From Prochlorococcus sp. AG-315-C08 (GTDB lineage Bacteria > Cyanobacteriota > Cyanobacteriia > PCC-6307 > Cyanobiaceae), in assembly GCA_003284185.1 (NCBI GenBank), contig QBWB01000004.1, positions 1-47,972 of the forward strand: DNA of 47,972 bases. Direction: 5' to 3'. The position numbers were made by a program, and so were the translations under genes. This document shows, piece after piece, positions 30,046 through 39,639 of the stretch; position 1 is the first letter of the stretch, and each line of letters opens with the position of its first letter. The notes beneath the pieces are model-generated. The model made no database searches and was not told the origin of the DNA. It was given only the letters and a program-made list of their open reading frames with translations.

Positions 30046-30965
30046 AATGGTTGAAAGCGAGCTATAACTTTCATACCTGTTAAATGACTAACAATTCTGG
30101 CAGAAACTTTATCTAGTTTAACTCTAACTTCAACAATTCTTGCATCTGCATCGCCAGTAGGATCAGTTGAAAGAACTCTTCTTTGTCTTACCTGTGGACT
30201 GATTAAATCCACCTCTCCTTTCAATGAACCTTTGAAGCCCCCATTCTCACTTATTAAAGTAACTGCCTGACCAATTTCCACATTATCAATATCAGATTCA
30301 TAAACTTCAATTAATGCCTCCATTAATTGATTAGAGCCAACCTCAACAACGCCTCTAGAATCAGAACGTTCTCCTTCACGAGAAACTATTTGCAGCACAA
30401 TTCCATCAATTGGGCTTATTAATTGCGTTTGAGATAGATCAAAATTGGTTGCCTTAATACTTGCCAAGAGGCTTTCTTTCTCGTCATTTAATAAAAGAAG
30501 TTTATCCTGAATCTTTTCTAAGACAATAGAAGCGATTGCGTCTCTAAGTAATAGTTTCTTATACCTATTAACTTCTCTTTTTTGAATAGCTAATTGATTA
30601 AGAACTAGATTTAATTTTGAATAATCAACTTCTAAATTAGCTTTAATCTTTGGTCGATTATCGAACACTGCTAATATTTGTCCTTTAGAAATCGTATCCC
30701 CTTCTTTTACCAATAATTTAGAGATTCTGGGAGTTCCTCCTTTCAAACCATTTGGAGCGGCAAGAATCCTAACTTCTCCAAAAGGATTTAGTTGGCCTAG
30801 TGCTGCAACGCTTTTTATTATATTAACTTCTTCTTTACTATCAAAATTCTTTTCATTATCTTTATTTCCACTTGAGCATCCAAAAAGGATACCAAAAAGC
30901 AGTGGTGATAGACCTGTAAATAATAAATAAGTAACTCGTCTAAATATAGAGGACATAATTAACAA
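30042..30965 (-). CDS. devB: DevB-like HlyD-family membrane fusion protein
   Basis: Track ORF; VAALGQLNPFGEVRILAAPNG, lipoyl/barrel-sandwich hybrid pattern; 4-nt overlap with devC. Confidence 0.88.
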   Translation of the reverse strand: MLIMSSIFRRVTYLLFTGLSPLLFGILFGCSSGNKDNEKNFDSKEEVNIIKSVAALGQLNPFGEVRILAAPNGLKGGTPRISKLLVKEGDTISKGQILAVFDNRPKIKANLEVDYSKLNLVLNQLAIQKREVNRYKKLLLRDAIASIVLEKIQDKLLLLNDEKESLLASIKATNFDLSQTQLISPIDGIVLQIVSREGERSDSRGVVEVGSNQLMEALIEVYESDIDNVEIGQAVTLISENGGFKGSLKGEVDLISPQVRQRRVLSTDPTGDADARIVEVRVKLDKVSARIVSHLTGMKVIARFQPL

Positions 30966-31699
30966 TCAAAAAGGATATCATCTATATAACGATTAGCCCA
31001 TGAAGATCCAAAGAACTTTGTTAATACACTTCTCGTTTTATCATTTTGCTTTTGATTTAAACAATATAGTTTTTGAAAATCGAATCTTTCCTTAGTATTA
31101 AATGATTCAAAATGATCAGGTTTTATATTATTAAGGAAGGTTGATAATATTGATAAATATTCCTCAATTAGCTTAAGAAATAATATCTCTTCACTATTAT
31201 CCACAGGACAAATAAAACATACATATGGAGAGAAAATATTACCCCAAGTTGGAAGATCTCTAAATTCCTTGAATTTTGGAATAACTATTGAAGACATATT
31301 AGAATTAAAAGCTTCTGAAGTGTTTTTAGTTACGGGGGATAGATCAACAATAGCAGCAGAGATCTTGTCAGAGATAACAACTAAATCAACACCAAATATT
31401 GGTATGTCGAAACAAGGGTCAGGAAAAAAAACACTATGGAGCACTTGCAATGTATTCCCTAAACTTGCAACCTCCAAATGAAGCTTTCTAAAACCCTTTG
31501 CTTGATAAAACTCATTAATAATAAAAAGGTCCTCATTATTCAGACTTCCATATATTTGTTTTAACTGAGGGTCTAAGCTCAAAACTTTAACATCCTCAAA
31601 GGAATTAATTCTATTCTGTACCAAACTAACGACATCTAGCAAAAGAGGGTGTAATTTATTTTGGATACTAAAAGCTGATTTCAAGGTAAATAAACACAA
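30959..31699 (-). CDS. pcyA: phycocyanobilin:ferredoxin oxidoreductase
   Basis: Track ORF; KLHLEVASLGNTLQVLHSVFFPDPCFDIPIFGVDLVV is a ferredoxin-dependent bilin reductase signature, PcyA type. Confidence 0.9.
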   Translation of the reverse strand: MCLFTLKSAFSIQNKLHPLLLDVVSLVQNRINSFEDVKVLSLDPQLKQIYGSLNNEDLFIINEFYQAKGFRKLHLEVASLGNTLQVLHSVFFPDPCFDIPIFGVDLVVISDKISAAIVDLSPVTKNTSEAFNSNMSSIVIPKFKEFRDLPTWGNIFSPYVCFICPVDNSEEILFLKLIEEYLSILSTFLNNIKPDHFESFNTKERFDFQKLYCLNQKQNDKTRSVLTKFFGSSWANRYIDDILFDC

Positions 31700-32076
31700 A
31701 GGTCAAAGGTTAAGATATTCATCATGGAAGCTATTCAACTCTCTTTGACCTCATAAGAGTAACTCATATAACCATTTTAGAGCAATAAAACAAAGCATGA
31801 GAGTTTTCAGATGAAAAAAGAAAAATATTTAACCAGTGACAATTCTTTTATGTTTACATTGTGTCTTAAAAAACCTGATTACTATATATATATATTTCAA
31901 TTAAATTCAAATGTAAACTAAAAATCAATAAATTTCAAAAATCAACCCCAGTTCAAGTCAATAATTCCAATTTAATAATGTAAGTTAAATTAGTAAATAT
32001 TGAATTTGATAAGAATAAAACTTATAATATGAAAATTATTATTCTCCTTTAAAGATCACATTATAAATCTCTGGGA

Positions 32077-33309
32077 ATGAAAGTTAATCATTGGTCATTA
32101 TCAAATGGTGCAACATGTGTTGTAACAGAAATAGAGAATTCATCACTAACTTGTGTTGACTTATGGTGTCGCGCAGGAAGTATTTACGAAAGGGCCGAAG
32201 AGGAAGGAATGGCTCATTTCCTTGAACATATGATTTTCAAAGGAAGTAAGAATCTTTTTGAAGGTGAATTTGATTTTAAAATTGAATCATTAGGAGGGAG
32301 TAGTAATGCTGCTACTGGATTAGATGATGTTCACTATCACATATTAATTCCACCCAATAGCATAAAACAAGCAATATCTCTTTTATTAGAATTAATCTCA
32401 TCTCCTCGAATCAATAAGAATGCATTTGAGATAGAGAAAGAAGTAGTTCTTGAAGAGATAGCGCAAAGTAATGATCAACCAGAAGAAGTCATATTTTCAA
32501 CGCTCCTAGAAAATTGTTGGCCATCTCATCGTTATGGAAGACCAATACTAGGTAATAAAGAGAACTTGAATAAAATGATCCCAGCTGAAATGAAATCATT
32601 TCACAAACGCCAATATGTGGGTAAGAATTGTACTCTTTCAATTGCAGGAGTACTACCAGAAGAAATCAAATCCATAATTAACACTAGTAAGCTTAATTCT
32701 CTTGAAATAGCAGCGCAACAAAGAAACTCCAATCTTAAACCTACTTTCAGAAAAGGCTTTAAGAAACAATTAATACCAAGACTTGAGAGCGGAAGAATAT
32801 TGAAAGCTTGGGAACTATCACCGGCAAAAGAACAACTACTAATTTTAGGAGCTGATATTGCTACCACAATATTATCTGAAGGTCGAACTAGCCATATGGT
32901 TAGAAGATTAAGAGAAGAATTACAAATAGTAGAATCAATAGAAATGGATTTACATATTCTAGAGAAAGGTGGATTAGTGCTTTTAGAAGTTTGTTGTCCA
33001 ACAGAAAATATAAATAAAGTCGAGAAAGAAATTAATAAAATCCTTTTACAAGCAATAGAACACGTCACCAGCGATATAGATCTAGAACGTGCAAGGCAAT
33101 TAGTCAAAAACAATATTTATTATGGAACAGAGCTAAGCAGTCAAGTATCATCAAATTTAGGAGCTCAAGCTCTTTGGGGGCGTTATCAGCCATTATTAGA
33201 ACCAATCCAAAATATTCCATATTGGACAGCCAATCGTCTTAATAAAATTATCTTTCCCTTACTACATCCTGAAAATTGCTTTACATTAATAGCTGAACCT
33301 AAAATATAA
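32077..33309 (+). CDS. M16-family zinc peptidase, catalytic type
   Basis: Track ORF; zinc motif HFLEH (HXXEH) in EEGMAHFLEHMIFKGSKN. Confidence 0.93.
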   Translation: MKVNHWSLSNGATCVVTEIENSSLTCVDLWCRAGSIYERAEEEGMAHFLEHMIFKGSKNLFEGEFDFKIESLGGSSNAATGLDDVHYHILIPPNSIKQAISLLLELISSPRINKNAFEIEKEVVLEEIAQSNDQPEEVIFSTLLENCWPSHRYGRPILGNKENLNKMIPAEMKSFHKRQYVGKNCTLSIAGVLPEEIKSIINTSKLNSLEIAAQQRNSNLKPTFRKGFKKQLIPRLESGRILKAWELSPAKEQLLILGADIATTILSEGRTSHMVRRLREELQIVESIEMDLHILEKGGLVLLEVCCPTENINKVEKEINKILLQAIEHVTSDIDLERARQLVKNNIYYGTELSSQVSSNLGAQALWGRYQPLLEPIQNIPYWTANRLNKIIFPLLHPENCFTLIAEPKI

Positions 33310-33313
33310 CTAA

Positions 33314-34576
33314 ATGAATAATTTAAAGATAACTTTAGAAGAAAGGAAAACACAAAATATAATGGTAGCAAAGTTATGGATCAATGAAGGGAGTAGGGCA
33401 GATCCTAATGGCTTAAAAGGTATTCACCAAATATTAAGTTCAGTAATGTCCAGAGGTTGTGGGCCTTATGATAATAATAAACTTGCAGAAATAGTAGAAA
33501 ATTGTGGGGCAATTTTAAGATGTGAAGCTTATGAAGATGGCCTTTTAATAAGTCTTAAGTGCATAAAAAATGATGCAAATGATCTTATCTCTTTAATTGG
33601 CTGGATGATAACAAAACCAAGTCTTGATAGAAACCAAATAGAATTAGAAAAGAACTTAACATTAAAATATCTTAGAAGACAGCGTGAGAACTCTTATCAA
33701 CAGGCTTTTGATGGATGGAGACAATTAGCCTATAAAAAGGGACCCTATGGACATGATCCGCTTGGATTAATTAATGACATAAATAATGTAACTAAAGAGA
33801 GCATAATACCAATTTCAAACTCACTAATATATAGAAAGAAAAATATAGTGATTTCGGGATCTTATCCTGCAAATATAGAAGATCATATCAGAAGTTCAAA
33901 AGCATTTGAGAAAATAATAAGGTACAACTTAAAGGATAAAATCTTTCCTTTTCAAAGTAATAGTAAAATCATTATGGAAGATTATGATGACAACATTTAC
34001 ACCAAGATAGAAGATACTAAACAGGTTGTAATATTAATAGGCAAGCCAACTGTTTCATATTCCCATGAAGCTGATTTAGCTCTTCGTTTGATCGCTTGTT
34101 ATTTAGGATATGGAATGTCTTGTTTATTATTTAAGATCCTTAGAGAGAAGTATGGAGTTGTATATGAAGTAGGTGTTTATCATCCAGTTAGGGAGAAAGA
34201 AACACCATTTATCATTCATGCATCAACCACTGAAGAGAAAGCAACTATTACAATTAAATTATTACATGAATGTTGGAATAGAATCATAGTTAATGAAATT
34301 ATAAAGGAAGAATTAAGTCTTACAAAAACAAAGTTCATAGGTCAAATAGCTCATTCGATGCAAAGCATTAGTCAGCAAGCAGAAAGAAAAGCTCATTTAC
34401 TAGGAATTGGACTAAATATAAATTATGATAAGGAGATTAGAACCAGACTAAAAATAATATCCAGTAAAGATATCCTAAGGGCAGCACAAATATATTTAAA
34501 AAATCCTTTATTAAGTGTTTGTGGTAATAAACAGGTAGTGAAAAAAATAGAGAAGGAATGGGAAAATCTATTCTGA
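33314..34576 (+). CDS. M16-family peptidase-like protein lacking the HXXEH motif
   Basis: Track ORF; NEGSRADPNGLKGIHQILSSVMSRGCG in the position of the M16 zinc helix, but no HXXEH; starts 5 nt after the preceding M16 ORF ends. Confidence 0.88.
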   Translation: MNNLKITLEERKTQNIMVAKLWINEGSRADPNGLKGIHQILSSVMSRGCGPYDNNKLAEIVENCGAILRCEAYEDGLLISLKCIKNDANDLISLIGWMITKPSLDRNQIELEKNLTLKYLRRQRENSYQQAFDGWRQLAYKKGPYGHDPLGLINDINNVTKESIIPISNSLIYRKKNIVISGSYPANIEDHIRSSKAFEKIIRYNLKDKIFPFQSNSKIIMEDYDDNIYTKIEDTKQVVILIGKPTVSYSHEADLALRLIACYLGYGMSCLLFKILREKYGVVYEVGVYHPVREKETPFIIHASTTEEKATITIKLLHECWNRIIVNEIIKEELSLTKTKFIGQIAHSMQSISQQAERKAHLLGIGLNINYDKEIRTRLKIISSKDILRAAQIYLKNPLLSVCGNKQVVKKIEKEWENLF

Positions 34577-34795
34577 ATTATTTTTTTCTATAAGATTAAT
34601 TCGATCAGACGGTATTAGAAATTTACCTCTTCTAAAACTAACTTCTAATAGTCCATTCGCCCTTATACCAAATATTTCACCAACTTCATCTAAAGATACA
34701 AGATCAGGAGGTCTTAGCATTTGAATAGCATCAACTGTTTTAAGATAAGGCATTGGCACTTCTAACGAGACCTTATCACCTATAGAAAATTCCAT
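34568..34795 (-). CDS. sipA: SipA-like (DUF3148) protein, NblS-interacting regulator family
   Basis: Track ORF; IGDKVSLEVPMPYLKTVDAIQMLRPPDLVSLDEVGEIFGIRANGLLEVSFRRGKFLI resembles SipA/DUF3148. Confidence 0.75.
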   Translation of the reverse strand: MEFSIGDKVSLEVPMPYLKTVDAIQMLRPPDLVSLDEVGEIFGIRANGLLEVSFRRGKFLIPSDRINLIEKNNSE

Positions 34796-34919
34796 TAATA
34801 ATGTGAAAAACTATATTTCAAAGAAAATATTTCTTATTTTATCACATTTTTTTTATTATCTCATTGACATAACAACCAATGGGTAAATAATACAATACAG
34901 GATACGCATTTATGACTCC

Positions 34920-35492
34920 TTGGAAGTATTTAGCTCTGGGATAAAAGCATTGACAGGGATAATGTTAATTCTGGTAGGAGCAATGATACCGTCTGCAATA
35001 CTTATTCCCCAAAAAGACCTATCGTTTTCAGTTTATCATTTACCAAGTACTTGGCAAATAGGAGGGATTCTTTTGTGCTCCTTACTTTGTGGACCTCAGA
35101 TAGGAATTATTTCCTCCCTTTCATATCTATTAATTGGACTATTTTATCTACCTATTTTTCAAGGTGGGGGGAGTATTGGTTACATTCTTACGCCTGAATT
35201 TGGCTACCTAATAGGATTCGTTCCAGCAGCATGGACATGTGGAAATTTAGCACCAACTAAGCAAAATTATAGTTTAATAAATATAATATATAGTACTATA
35301 GGTGCCTTAATTCTAATTCACTTTTTTGGTATAAGCTATTTAATAATAGGTAACCTATTTTGGAATTGGAGAGAAAGTCTTATGGACCTTATCATAACAA
35401 ATAGTATTGCTCCTTTGCCTTCGCAAATGGCTCTATGCTTATCAATAAGTTTTACTTTTCTAATACTAAAAAAACTACTTTTCATAAAATGA
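34920..35492 (+). CDS. bioY: biotin transporter BioY (S component)
   Basis: Track ORF; YLLIGLFYLPIFQGGGSIGYILTPEFGYLIGFVPAAW typical of BioY; TTG start. Confidence 0.88.
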   Translation: MEVFSSGIKALTGIMLILVGAMIPSAILIPQKDLSFSVYHLPSTWQIGGILLCSLLCGPQIGIISSLSYLLIGLFYLPIFQGGGSIGYILTPEFGYLIGFVPAAWTCGNLAPTKQNYSLINIIYSTIGALILIHFFGISYLIIGNLFWNWRESLMDLIITNSIAPLPSQMALCLSISFTFLILKKLLFIK

Positions 35493-35953
35493 GAGAAATG
35501 AAAATAAATCGTTTACTATTAATTTCATATTCAATTCTTATAATTTTATCAGATCAAATCTCGAAATATATTGTACTGAATACAATTAGTTACCAAGAAT
35601 CATTGGTTTTAGTTCCAAATATCTTAAAGATAACTCTAGTAAAAAATACTGGCGCTGCTTTTAGCCTTTTTAGCAATTCAACATCATTACTAACTTTTAT
35701 TAGCTTAATGGTGTCAGCGGCACTAATAACTATTTTATGGAAATTCACTCCTAGATCAAAATTTAATTCTATTGCATTAGCATTTCTTCTTGGAGGTACT
35801 TTAGGTAATGGTATTGATCGACTTTTTAAAGGATTTGTTCTTGACATTTTTGAATTAATCCCCTTTAATTTTCCAATATTTAATTTTGCCGACATAGCAA
35901 TAAATGTGGCCGTATTGTTTATGATACTCGAATTAATAAAAATAAAAAAATGA
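35489..35953 (+). CDS. lspA: lipoprotein signal peptidase (signal peptidase II)
   Basis: Track ORF 35435-35953 with likely start at ATG 35489 (ATGA overlap with the bioY stop); motifs VKNTGAAFSLF, GGTLGNGIDRL, FNFADIAIN. Confidence 0.93.
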   Translation: MREMKINRLLLISYSILIILSDQISKYIVLNTISYQESLVLVPNILKITLVKNTGAAFSLFSNSTSLLTFISLMVSAALITILWKFTPRSKFNSIALAFLLGGTLGNGIDRLFKGFVLDIFELIPFNFPIFNFADIAINVAVLFMILELIKIKK

Positions 35954-35996
35954 TTCAAAATGGTAACTTATAAATAATTAATCTTATAATTTCTAA

Positions 35997-37559
35997 ATGA
36001 ATCCTCTTGATATGAAGAAAAAAAGGCTTATTTTATATATTTTATTTCTGCTTTTTTTAAGTCTAATATTTGCTGGAATAGTTGGTGCCATAATTAGATT
36101 AATAAATATACCTGCAATAATAATTACAATTTTTCTATTAGGATTTATAAGTATTCAAAAACGTTTTGAATGGTGGGAACGTTTCATAAGTTCAAATCTT
36201 AATTTTTTAACGGATAAAAAAAATACAAATTTTATTCCATCTACTAAAAAAAAGGCAGCTGGAGAATCATTAAAAAGCATTGATCAATTAATAGATTTAA
36301 TAAATGATAAAGTTACAGCTAAAGCTTTAAAAGAAGAAAAGGAGAGGGTTTCCATAGAACTAACTAGAGGAGATATTGTATTAGTAGTTTTTGGTATTGG
36401 CTCAAGCGGGAAAACTTCTCTTATTAGGGCATTGCTTAAGGAAATCGTTGGTAACGTAAGTGCTGCTATGGGATCTACTAGATCTCTTAAGAAATATAGA
36501 CTTAGGCTTAAAGGACTTAGAAGAGGTATCAGGATAGTTGATACTCCTGGAATACTAGAAGCAGGAGAATTAGGTAGAGTAAGAGAAAATAGAGCCCTTA
36601 TTCAAGCTGGAAATGCAGATTTAATTCTTGTTGTCGTAGAAGGTGATTTACGTGCAACTGAAATAAATACTATTAGGAATTTATCTAATGTTGGCAAAAG
36701 ACTTTTAATTGTACTTAATAAAATAGACTTGAGAGGAGAAAACGAAGAACGAGAATTAATTAATATACTAAGTACTAGGTGTAGTGATTTTATTAATTCT
36801 GAAGATATTATTACTACTGCCGCATCACCACAATCAATCGCAATATCTGGTAAAAATCCATATCAACCGCCACCAGAAATTAATAATTTAATCAGGAGAT
36901 TAGCATATATCCTTCATGAAGAAGGTGAAGAATTAATTGCAGATAATATTCTTCTTCAATGTAGTTCTCTCGATAGTCAAGGGAAAAGACTATTAAATAA
37001 TCAAAGAAATAAAAAAGCAAGAAAATGTGTAGATAAATATGGATGGATAAGTAGTGGGGTTTTGTTCATCACACCATTACCAATGATTGACATGCTTGCC
37101 GCTGCAGCTGTTAATGCACAAATGGTTATGGAAATTGCAAATATATATGGAGTAGATCTAACTAAAGAAAGAGCCCGGAATTTAGCTATTTCAGTAGCAA
37201 AAAGTCTTGCTGCATTAGGAATAGTTAAGGGAGGTGTTGCTTTGGTCACTACGTCACTTAATCTAACTTTACCAACATTGTTAGTTGGTAAAGTAATTCA
37301 AAGCATAAGTATCTCATGGTTAACTCGGGTAGCTGGTGCAAGTTTTATAACTTATTTCAAACAAAATCAGGACTGGGGAGATGGAGGAATTCAAGAAGTT
37401 GTTCAATATCATTATAATTTGAATAAAAGAGATGAGAACTTTAAACGATTCATCAAAAAATCATACGAGAGAATTGTAGAGCCATTAACTAAAAATAAAT
37501 TCAAAAAATTACCACCGAGATCAAGGCTTCAGAAGGAGGAGGGATCATCGGACCTCTAG
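35997..37559 (+). CDS. Era-like GTPase with membrane-associated C-terminal domain (DUF697-like)
   Basis: Track ORF; N-terminal TM region, P-loop GIGSSGKTSLI, DTPGI, NKIDL; C-terminal GVLFITPLPMIDMLAAAAVNAQMVMEIANIYGV. Confidence 0.88.
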   Translation: MNPLDMKKKRLILYILFLLFLSLIFAGIVGAIIRLINIPAIIITIFLLGFISIQKRFEWWERFISSNLNFLTDKKNTNFIPSTKKKAAGESLKSIDQLIDLINDKVTAKALKEEKERVSIELTRGDIVLVVFGIGSSGKTSLIRALLKEIVGNVSAAMGSTRSLKKYRLRLKGLRRGIRIVDTPGILEAGELGRVRENRALIQAGNADLILVVVEGDLRATEINTIRNLSNVGKRLLIVLNKIDLRGENEERELINILSTRCSDFINSEDIITTAASPQSIAISGKNPYQPPPEINNLIRRLAYILHEEGEELIADNILLQCSSLDSQGKRLLNNQRNKKARKCVDKYGWISSGVLFITPLPMIDMLAAAAVNAQMVMEIANIYGVDLTKERARNLAISVAKSLAALGIVKGGVALVTTSLNLTLPTLLVGKVIQSISISWLTRVAGASFITYFKQNQDWGDGGIQEVVQYHYNLNKRDENFKRFIKKSYERIVEPLTKNKFKKLPPRSRLQKEEGSSDL

Positions 37560-37665
37560 CATCTAATATAAAAACCAGACCTAAATAAATCAAGCCTATT
37601 AAGATAGATATAAAAGCAGTAATTAAAGCTATAATGTTTTTCTTATTAAAATAATTATTATTCAT
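37501..37665 (-). CDS. small single-TM hypothetical protein (54 aa), below the track cutoff
   Basis: ATG at 37665 to TGA at 37501; MNNNYFNKKNIIALITAFISILIGLIYLGLVFILDARGPMIPPPSEALISVVIF; one clear TM helix followed by DxRGPMxPPP; overlaps the convergent GTPase gene end by 59 nt. Confidence 0.7.
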   Translation of the reverse strand: MNNNYFNKKNIIALITAFISILIGLIYLGLVFILDARGPMIPPPSEALISVVIF

Positions 37666-37672
37666 CAGTAAC

Positions 37673-39043
37673 TTATTTAATAGATTGATTGATAAAATCT
37701 GAAAGTAATTCTAAGTCATCATTTTTTGTATGGGGATTACCTAAAACAACTTTCAAATAATATCTGCCTTTATATAGAGGCCTAGATAACATAAAATTTT
37801 TCTTCAACAAATAATTTCTGGTTTGCTTAGACCATTCTGAACCTTTATTGAAACTATAGCCCTTTGGAGTAAATGCTAAAAGATGCAATGGCCCTGTAAT
37901 TATTTCAAACATAGATGTATCTATTTTTGACTCTAAGTAATATCTACGATTAACAGACCCCAAAAGAAGATCTTCAATTCCTTTTTCACCTAATTGTCTT
38001 AGCCCAATCCAAAGTTTTAGAGCTTCTGCTGATCTGGTACCTTGAATGCCCAATTCCCCTCCGTGAGTATATTCACCTAAAGGTGTTTCGGCGTAAGGTA
38101 ATCCAGTAGAAAAAGCAGAAGAAAGAACACTCTTTTCAGATACAAGTAATAAAGAAGAGGCTTTGGCAATTCCTAATAATTTCTGAGGATTAACAGTTAT
38201 TGAATTTGCTAGGGAAGTACCTTTAATAAGATAAGAGGTTAAATCTGACAACCCAAAGGCACCTCCAATCGACCCATCAACATGAAGCCATAAATTTTCT
38301 TTTTGGCAAAATTTAGCAATATCATTAATGGGATCAATTGCTCCTCTAACTGTAGTTCCAGCTGTGGCAACTACGCCAAAACATTTTCTATTTTCAGAAT
38401 GAATCCTATTAAAAGTTGAATATAAACTATTAATATCTAATTGTCCTTCTTCATTAGTTGGGATTTTTTGCAAAGAATCTTGAGTTAACCCCATAATCCG
38501 AATTGCCTTTGAGAGGGAAACATGCGAATCATCACTTGCAAAGAAAACGGCCGAAGAATCATTCTCAAGCCCAGCGTTATGTCTAGCAAGAACTAATGCC
38601 ATCAAATTACTTAAACTTCCACCACTAGCAGCAACACCGCCAGATCCTGGCTTTAAACCTAATTTCCTACAAAACCATTCGCAGAGCTGTCTTTCCAAAG
38701 AAGACAAGCTAGGTGACAATTCTTCAGCTAAAAGATTGTTATTTAAACCTGCACAAATTAATTCTCCTACGATTGAAGCTGTTAGTGGTGGTGGATCTAA
38801 ATGAGCCAATGCGCCTGGATGAGATGGTCGATAAGAACCATCCATTACTAATTGAAGATCAGCCAACAAATCGCTGTTAGAGATGCCATCTAATTGAGGA
38901 GCAACCTCTGGAAGAAGAAAAGAGTCTGGCAATGGTCCATCACTTCCAGATCGAGCGAACCATTCACAGAGATTTCCAGAAGCCTCTCCAAGCAAAAGTC
39001 GAAACTGTGGGTCTATTTTGTGAGGAGAAGCGAAAGGGTCCAA
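37673..39043 (-). CDS. PLP-dependent group II decarboxylase (glutamate / aromatic-L-amino-acid / diaminobutyrate decarboxylase-like)
   Basis: Track ORF; ASGGSLSNLMALVLAR, LWLHVDGSIGGAFGLSD, SITVNPQKLLGI (PLP lysine). Substrate not assignable. Confidence 0.88.
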   Translation of the reverse strand: MDPFASPHKIDPQFRLLLGEASGNLCEWFARSGSDGPLPDSFLLPEVAPQLDGISNSDLLADLQLVMDGSYRPSHPGALAHLDPPPLTASIVGELICAGLNNNLLAEELSPSLSSLERQLCEWFCRKLGLKPGSGGVAASGGSLSNLMALVLARHNAGLENDSSAVFFASDDSHVSLSKAIRIMGLTQDSLQKIPTNEEGQLDINSLYSTFNRIHSENRKCFGVVATAGTTVRGAIDPINDIAKFCQKENLWLHVDGSIGGAFGLSDLTSYLIKGTSLANSITVNPQKLLGIAKASSLLLVSEKSVLSSAFSTGLPYAETPLGEYTHGGELGIQGTRSAEALKLWIGLRQLGEKGIEDLLLGSVNRRYYLESKIDTSMFEIITGPLHLLAFTPKGYSFNKGSEWSKQTRNYLLKKNFMLSRPLYKGRYYLKVVLGNPHTKNDDLELLSDFINQSIK

Positions 39044-39153
39044 AGAAAAGAAAACTCTATTTAAAGTCTGAGAGAATTGGATTGAAAACGATCAAAAATG
39101 ATTAACATTTCATAAATCATTTTATTTGATCAATCTCAAAACTCCTTAATAAA

Positions 39154-39639
39154 TTGCCAAAGCCAATCTCACTAAGCCTGCAGCAAAAAAATGACTGGAT
39201 GACAAAATTGTTGTCTAAAGCAAAAAGTATAGGAGAAAAGGGAGAAGTTCCAATCGCTGCAGTTGTCTTAAATAAAAAAGGTAATTGCATTGGTTACGGG
39301 AGCAACAAAAGAGAAACAATGAAAGATCCTTTAGGACACGCTGAGTTAATTGCTCTTAGGCAAGCTGCTTGGATTAAAGAAGATTGGAGGTTTAATGATT
39401 GTACTTTGATAGTAAACCTCGAGCCATGCCCGATGTGTGCAGGAGCATTAATACAAGCAAGGATGGGGCAAATAATTTTTGGAGCTAATGATCCTAAGCG
39501 AGGAGCCTTAGGAGGAACAATCGATCTATCAACGCATAAAAGTGCACATCACAAAATGATAGTTTCTGGTGGAGTTATGAAAGATAAATCAAGGAAATTA
39601 TTAATAGATTGGTTTAAGAAAAAAAGAAAAAGTATTTAA
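39154..39639 (+). CDS. tadA: tRNA-specific adenosine deaminase
   Basis: Track ORF; GHAELIALRQA and EPCPMCAGALIQARM zinc motifs. TTG start, or ATG about 45 nt downstream. Confidence 0.93.
   Translation: MPKPISLSLQQKNDWMTKLLSKAKSIGEKGEVPIAAVVLNKKGNCIGYGSNKRETMKDPLGHAELIALRQAAWIKEDWRFNDCTLIVNLEPCPMCAGALIQARMGQIIFGANDPKRGALGGTIDLSTHKSAHHKMIVSGGVMKDKSRKLLIDWFKKKRKSI

Noticed and set aside
32601-33113. 170-aa minus-strand ORF antisense to the M16 peptidase gene
   Set aside because: Wholly inside a strong plus-strand CDS; Ser/Ile/Leu-rich composition typical of antisense translation.
35590-35958. 122-aa minus-strand ORF antisense to lspA
   Set aside because: Complement of a confident lspA gene; no recognisable motif.
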